Positions 62,521-64,000 of a stretch of DNA of 64,000 nt are shown here, in pieces (within the stretch, counting starts at the first letter, position 1; every line of letters starts with the position of its first letter). The stretch is from Bathymodiolus brooksi (taxonomy: Eukaryota; Mollusca; Bivalvia; Mytilida; Modiolidae): positions 1,550,001-1,614,000 of the forward strand of contig OY804578.1 of NCBI GenBank assembly GCA_963680875.1, in the 5' to 3' direction. Under the pieces are notes generated by a model. It made no database searches. It had not been told where the DNA came from and saw nothing but the letters and a program-made list of their open reading frames with translations. The position numbers were made by a program, and so were the translations under genes.

Positions 62521-64000
62521 AGATCTTTAGTTTTCTGTGTAGTGTTTTGAACTGATATATAGATCTTTAGTTTTCTATGTAGTGTTTAGTATTGATATAT
62601 AGATCTTTAGTTTTCTATGTAGTGTTTTGTATTGATATATAGATCTTTAGTTTTCTGTGTAGTGTTTTGTATTGATATATAGATCTTTAGTTTTCTGTGT
62701 ATTGTTTTGTATTGATATATAGATCTTTAGTTTTCTATGTAGTGTTTTGTATTGATATATAGATCTTTAGTTTTCTGTTTAATGTTTTGTATTGATATAT
62801 AGATCTTTAGTTTTCTATGTAGTGTTTTGTATTGATATATAGATCTTTAGTTTTCTGTGTAGTGTTTTGTATTGATATATAGATTTTTAGTTTTCTATGT
62901 AGTTTTTTGTATTGATATATAGATCTTTAGTTTTCTATGTAATGTTTTGTATTGATATATAGATCTTTAGTTTTCTGTGTAGTGTTTATATTGATATATA
63001 GATCTATAGTTTTCTGTGTAGTGTTTTGTATTGATATATAGATCTTTAGTTTTCTATGTAATGTTTTGTATTGATATATAGATCTTTAGTTTTCTGTGTA
63101 GTGTTTTGTATTGATATATAGATCTTTAGTTTTCTGTGTAGTGTTTTGTATTGATATATAGATTTTTAGTTTTCTATGTAGTTTTTTGTATTGATATATA
63201 GATCTTTAGTTTTCTATGTAGTGTTTTGTATTGATATATAGATCTTTAGTTTTCTGTGTAGTGTTTTGTATTGATATATAGATCTATAGTTTTCTATGTA
63301 GTGTTTTGCATTGATATATAGATCTTTAGTTTTCTGTGTAGTGTTTTGTATTGATATATAGATTTTTTTTTCTATGTAATTTTTTGTATTGATATATAGA
63401 TCTTTAGTTTTCTATATAGTGTTTTGTATTTATTTATATATCTTTAGTTTTCTATGTAGTGTTTTGTATTGATATATAGATCTTTAGTTTTCTGCTTAGT
63501 GTTTTGTATTGAAATATAGATCGTTAGTTCTCAGTGTAGTGTTTTGTATTGATATATAGATCTTTAGTTTTCTGTGTAGTGTTTTGTATTGATATATAGA
63601 TATTTAGTTTTCTGTGTAGTGTTTTGTATTGATATATAGATCTTTAATTTTCTGTGTAGTGTTTTGTATTGATATATAGATCTTTAGTTTTCTGTTTAAT
63701 GTTTTGTATTGATATATAGATCTTTAGTTTTCTATGTAGTGTTTTGTATTGATAAATAGATCTTTAGTTTTCTATGTAGTATTTTGTATTGATATATAGA
63801 TCTTTAGTTTTCTATGTAGTGTTTTGTATTGTTATATAGATCTTTAGTTTTCTGTGTAGTGTTTTGTATTGATATATAGATCTTTAGTTTTCTGTGTAGT
63901 GTTTTGTATTGATATATAGATCTTTAGTTTTCTGTGTAGTATTTTGTATTGATATATAGATCTTTAGTTTTCTGTGTAGTGTTTTGTATTGATATATAGA
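62521..64000 (+). repeat. W-module copy D, running off the window
   Basis: From GTTTTGAACTG (62,549) it follows W copy A at a shift of 6,350: GTGTATTG, GATTTTTAG, the 39-mer at 62,988 and the T9 38-mer at 63,361. After the 38-mer it follows 58,498-59,127 at a shift of 4,873: CTATATAG with GTATTTATTTATATATC, GCTTAG, CGTTAG, TTTAATTTTC (63,644), GTTTAATG (63,694), GTATTGTT. AGATATTTAG near 63,600 is private to this copy. The array continues past base 64,000. Confidence 0.82.

Larger units (their letters stand above)
790..62988 (+). other. Shortened T-tract (39-bp) monomers across the array
   Basis: Sixty-eight of the 69 39-mers have T3 instead of T4 at monomer 27-30. Classes by context: GTTTGTATTGATAAATAG, 22 copies (1189, 3706, 8780, 10,856, 12,693, 13,932, 16,169 and on to 62,029); GTTTATATTGATAAATAG, 15 (790, 4904, 7302 to 54,000); GTTTGTATTGAAAT, 14 (3027 to 54,679); GTAATGTTTGTATTG, 9 (1948 to 26,231); GTTTAGTGTTTGTATTGAT, 4 (17,486, 18,444, 20,719, 21,677); GTTTATATTGATATATAG, 4 (33,225, 56,638, 58,115, 62,988). 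No longer-than-40 monomer was found. Confidence 0.85.
1..64000 (+). repeat. 40-bp AT-rich satellite DNA array filling the window
   Basis: The whole window is head-to-tail copies of one 40-bp monomer in one orientation; 161-200 is a consensus-type copy. Landmarks in monomer coordinates are AGATCT at 3-8, TTTAGTTTTC at 8-17, the only CTG at 17-19, GTGTAGTG at 19-26, T4 at 27-30 and GTATTGATAT at 31-40. My hand count is 1,602 complete monomers to base 63,995 (1,525 of 40 bp, 69 of 39 bp, 8 of 38 bp), which sums exactly. Most monomers differ from consensus at 0-3 positions. No inversion, unique spacer or inserted element was seen. The consensus has no CpG. Stops close all six frames: four per monomer on +, one TAA per monomer on -. 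Likely nuclear satellite heterochromatin of a eukaryote. The family is not recognised, and a centromeric role is only a possibility. Confidence 0.98.

Noticed and set aside
1..64000. Open reading frames on either strand
   Set aside because: The consensus has stops at monomer positions 2, 10, 22 and 35 on +, and one TAA per monomer on -. With a 40-bp unit every - frame closes each 120 bp, and ATG is rare on - because CAT is rare on +. Longer openings occur only where a variant removes the TAA and are repeat artefacts.
1..64000. CRISPR array
   Set aside because: The repeat is contiguous with no unique spacers; adjacent units differ only by point changes, and no cas-like gene is present.
1..64000. 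Replication origin of the yeast ARS type in the CTTTAGTTTTC core
   Set aside because: The core mismatches the ARS consensus at four of eleven positions, and its presence in each monomer follows from repetition alone.
1..64000. CENP-B box or G-quadruplex motifs
   Set aside because: Nothing resembles the CENP-B box, and CpG is absent from the consensus. GGG occurs only in isolated CTGGG or GTAGGG variants, so no quadruplex-forming run is present.
1..64000. TATA-box promoters at GATATATAG
   Set aside because: The TATATAG string is in every monomer and has no associated gene, start site or other element; calling about 1,600 promoters is not supportable.
1..64000. Organellar or bacterial origin
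   Set aside because: A 64-kb gene-free array of a 40-bp unit is not expected in compact organellar or bacterial genomes; nuclear satellite DNA is the simplest reading, although the host cannot be proven from this sequence.

Overview
The window is one uninterrupted tandem array of an AT-rich 40-bp satellite, with no gene in it. It begins and ends inside the array, so neither edge is visible. A monomer matching the consensus lies at 161-200: AGATCT (a BglII site) at monomer positions 3-8, CTTTAGTTTTCTG at 7-19, a T4 tract at 27-30 and GTATTGATAT at 31-40. Every monomer I read points the same way. By hand count there are 1,602 complete monomers from base 1 to 63,995: 1,525 of 40 bp, 69 of 39 bp and 8 of 38 bp, which sums exactly to 63,995. 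The consensus is 25% GC with strong strand asymmetry: about 55% T, 20% G, 20% A and 5% C on the + strand.

No coding region, RNA gene, transposon, CRISPR array or promoter is supported. The + strand has four stops per consensus monomer. The - strand has one TAA per monomer, and because 40 is not a multiple of 3 each frame closes every 120 bp. The sequence looks like nuclear satellite heterochromatin (centromeric, pericentromeric or subtelomeric) of a eukaryote. I do not recognise the family and cannot name the organism. A plant is a weak guess, based on variation at the monomer's single CHG site.

Above the monomer the array is a mosaic of recurring multi-monomer modules, named here for convenience. 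X contains a GTTTGTATTGAAAT 39-mer, a GATCGTTAG/CTCAG monomer, then CTGGG. Y contains GTTTGG, then CTCAG, then a GTTTGTATTGATAAATAG 39-mer, then paired GCTTAG/CGTTAG monomers 280 bp apart. Z starts with CTATATAG/GTGTTG and runs through a TTAGGTTTC monomer, a GTTTATATTGATAAATAG 39-mer and CTCTGTAG to GTTTAATG. W is more diverged: GTTTAGTATTG, TTTGGTTTTC, GATTTTTAG, GCATTG, and a 38-mer with a T9 tract.

Layout: 1-6,050 is an imperfect ~2.5-kb duplication (Y/Z/X). 5,820-9,151 is Z/X/Y. 9,152-12,845 is a 1,836/1,837-bp tandem pair. 12,846-16,017 is further Y/Z. 16,018-22,563 is a 3,233-bp tandem pair, each half holding a 958-bp tandem pair. 22,785-27,417 is a 2,277-bp pair. 27,113-28,015 is a 440-bp pair. 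29,239-31,664 is a 1,198-bp pair. About 32,500-33,851 is a W island. 33,852-49,323 is a 7,790-bp pair, each half with nested 1,836- and 1,199-bp pairs. 49,324-56,018 returns to Z/X with a 2,158-bp pair. From about 55,795 to the end, W copies dominate, with one Y/Z block at about 60,360-62,500.

There is no single regular higher-order repeat. The pattern is nested tandem duplications of 80 bp to 7.8 kb, as expected from repeated unequal exchange or replication slippage in a satellite.
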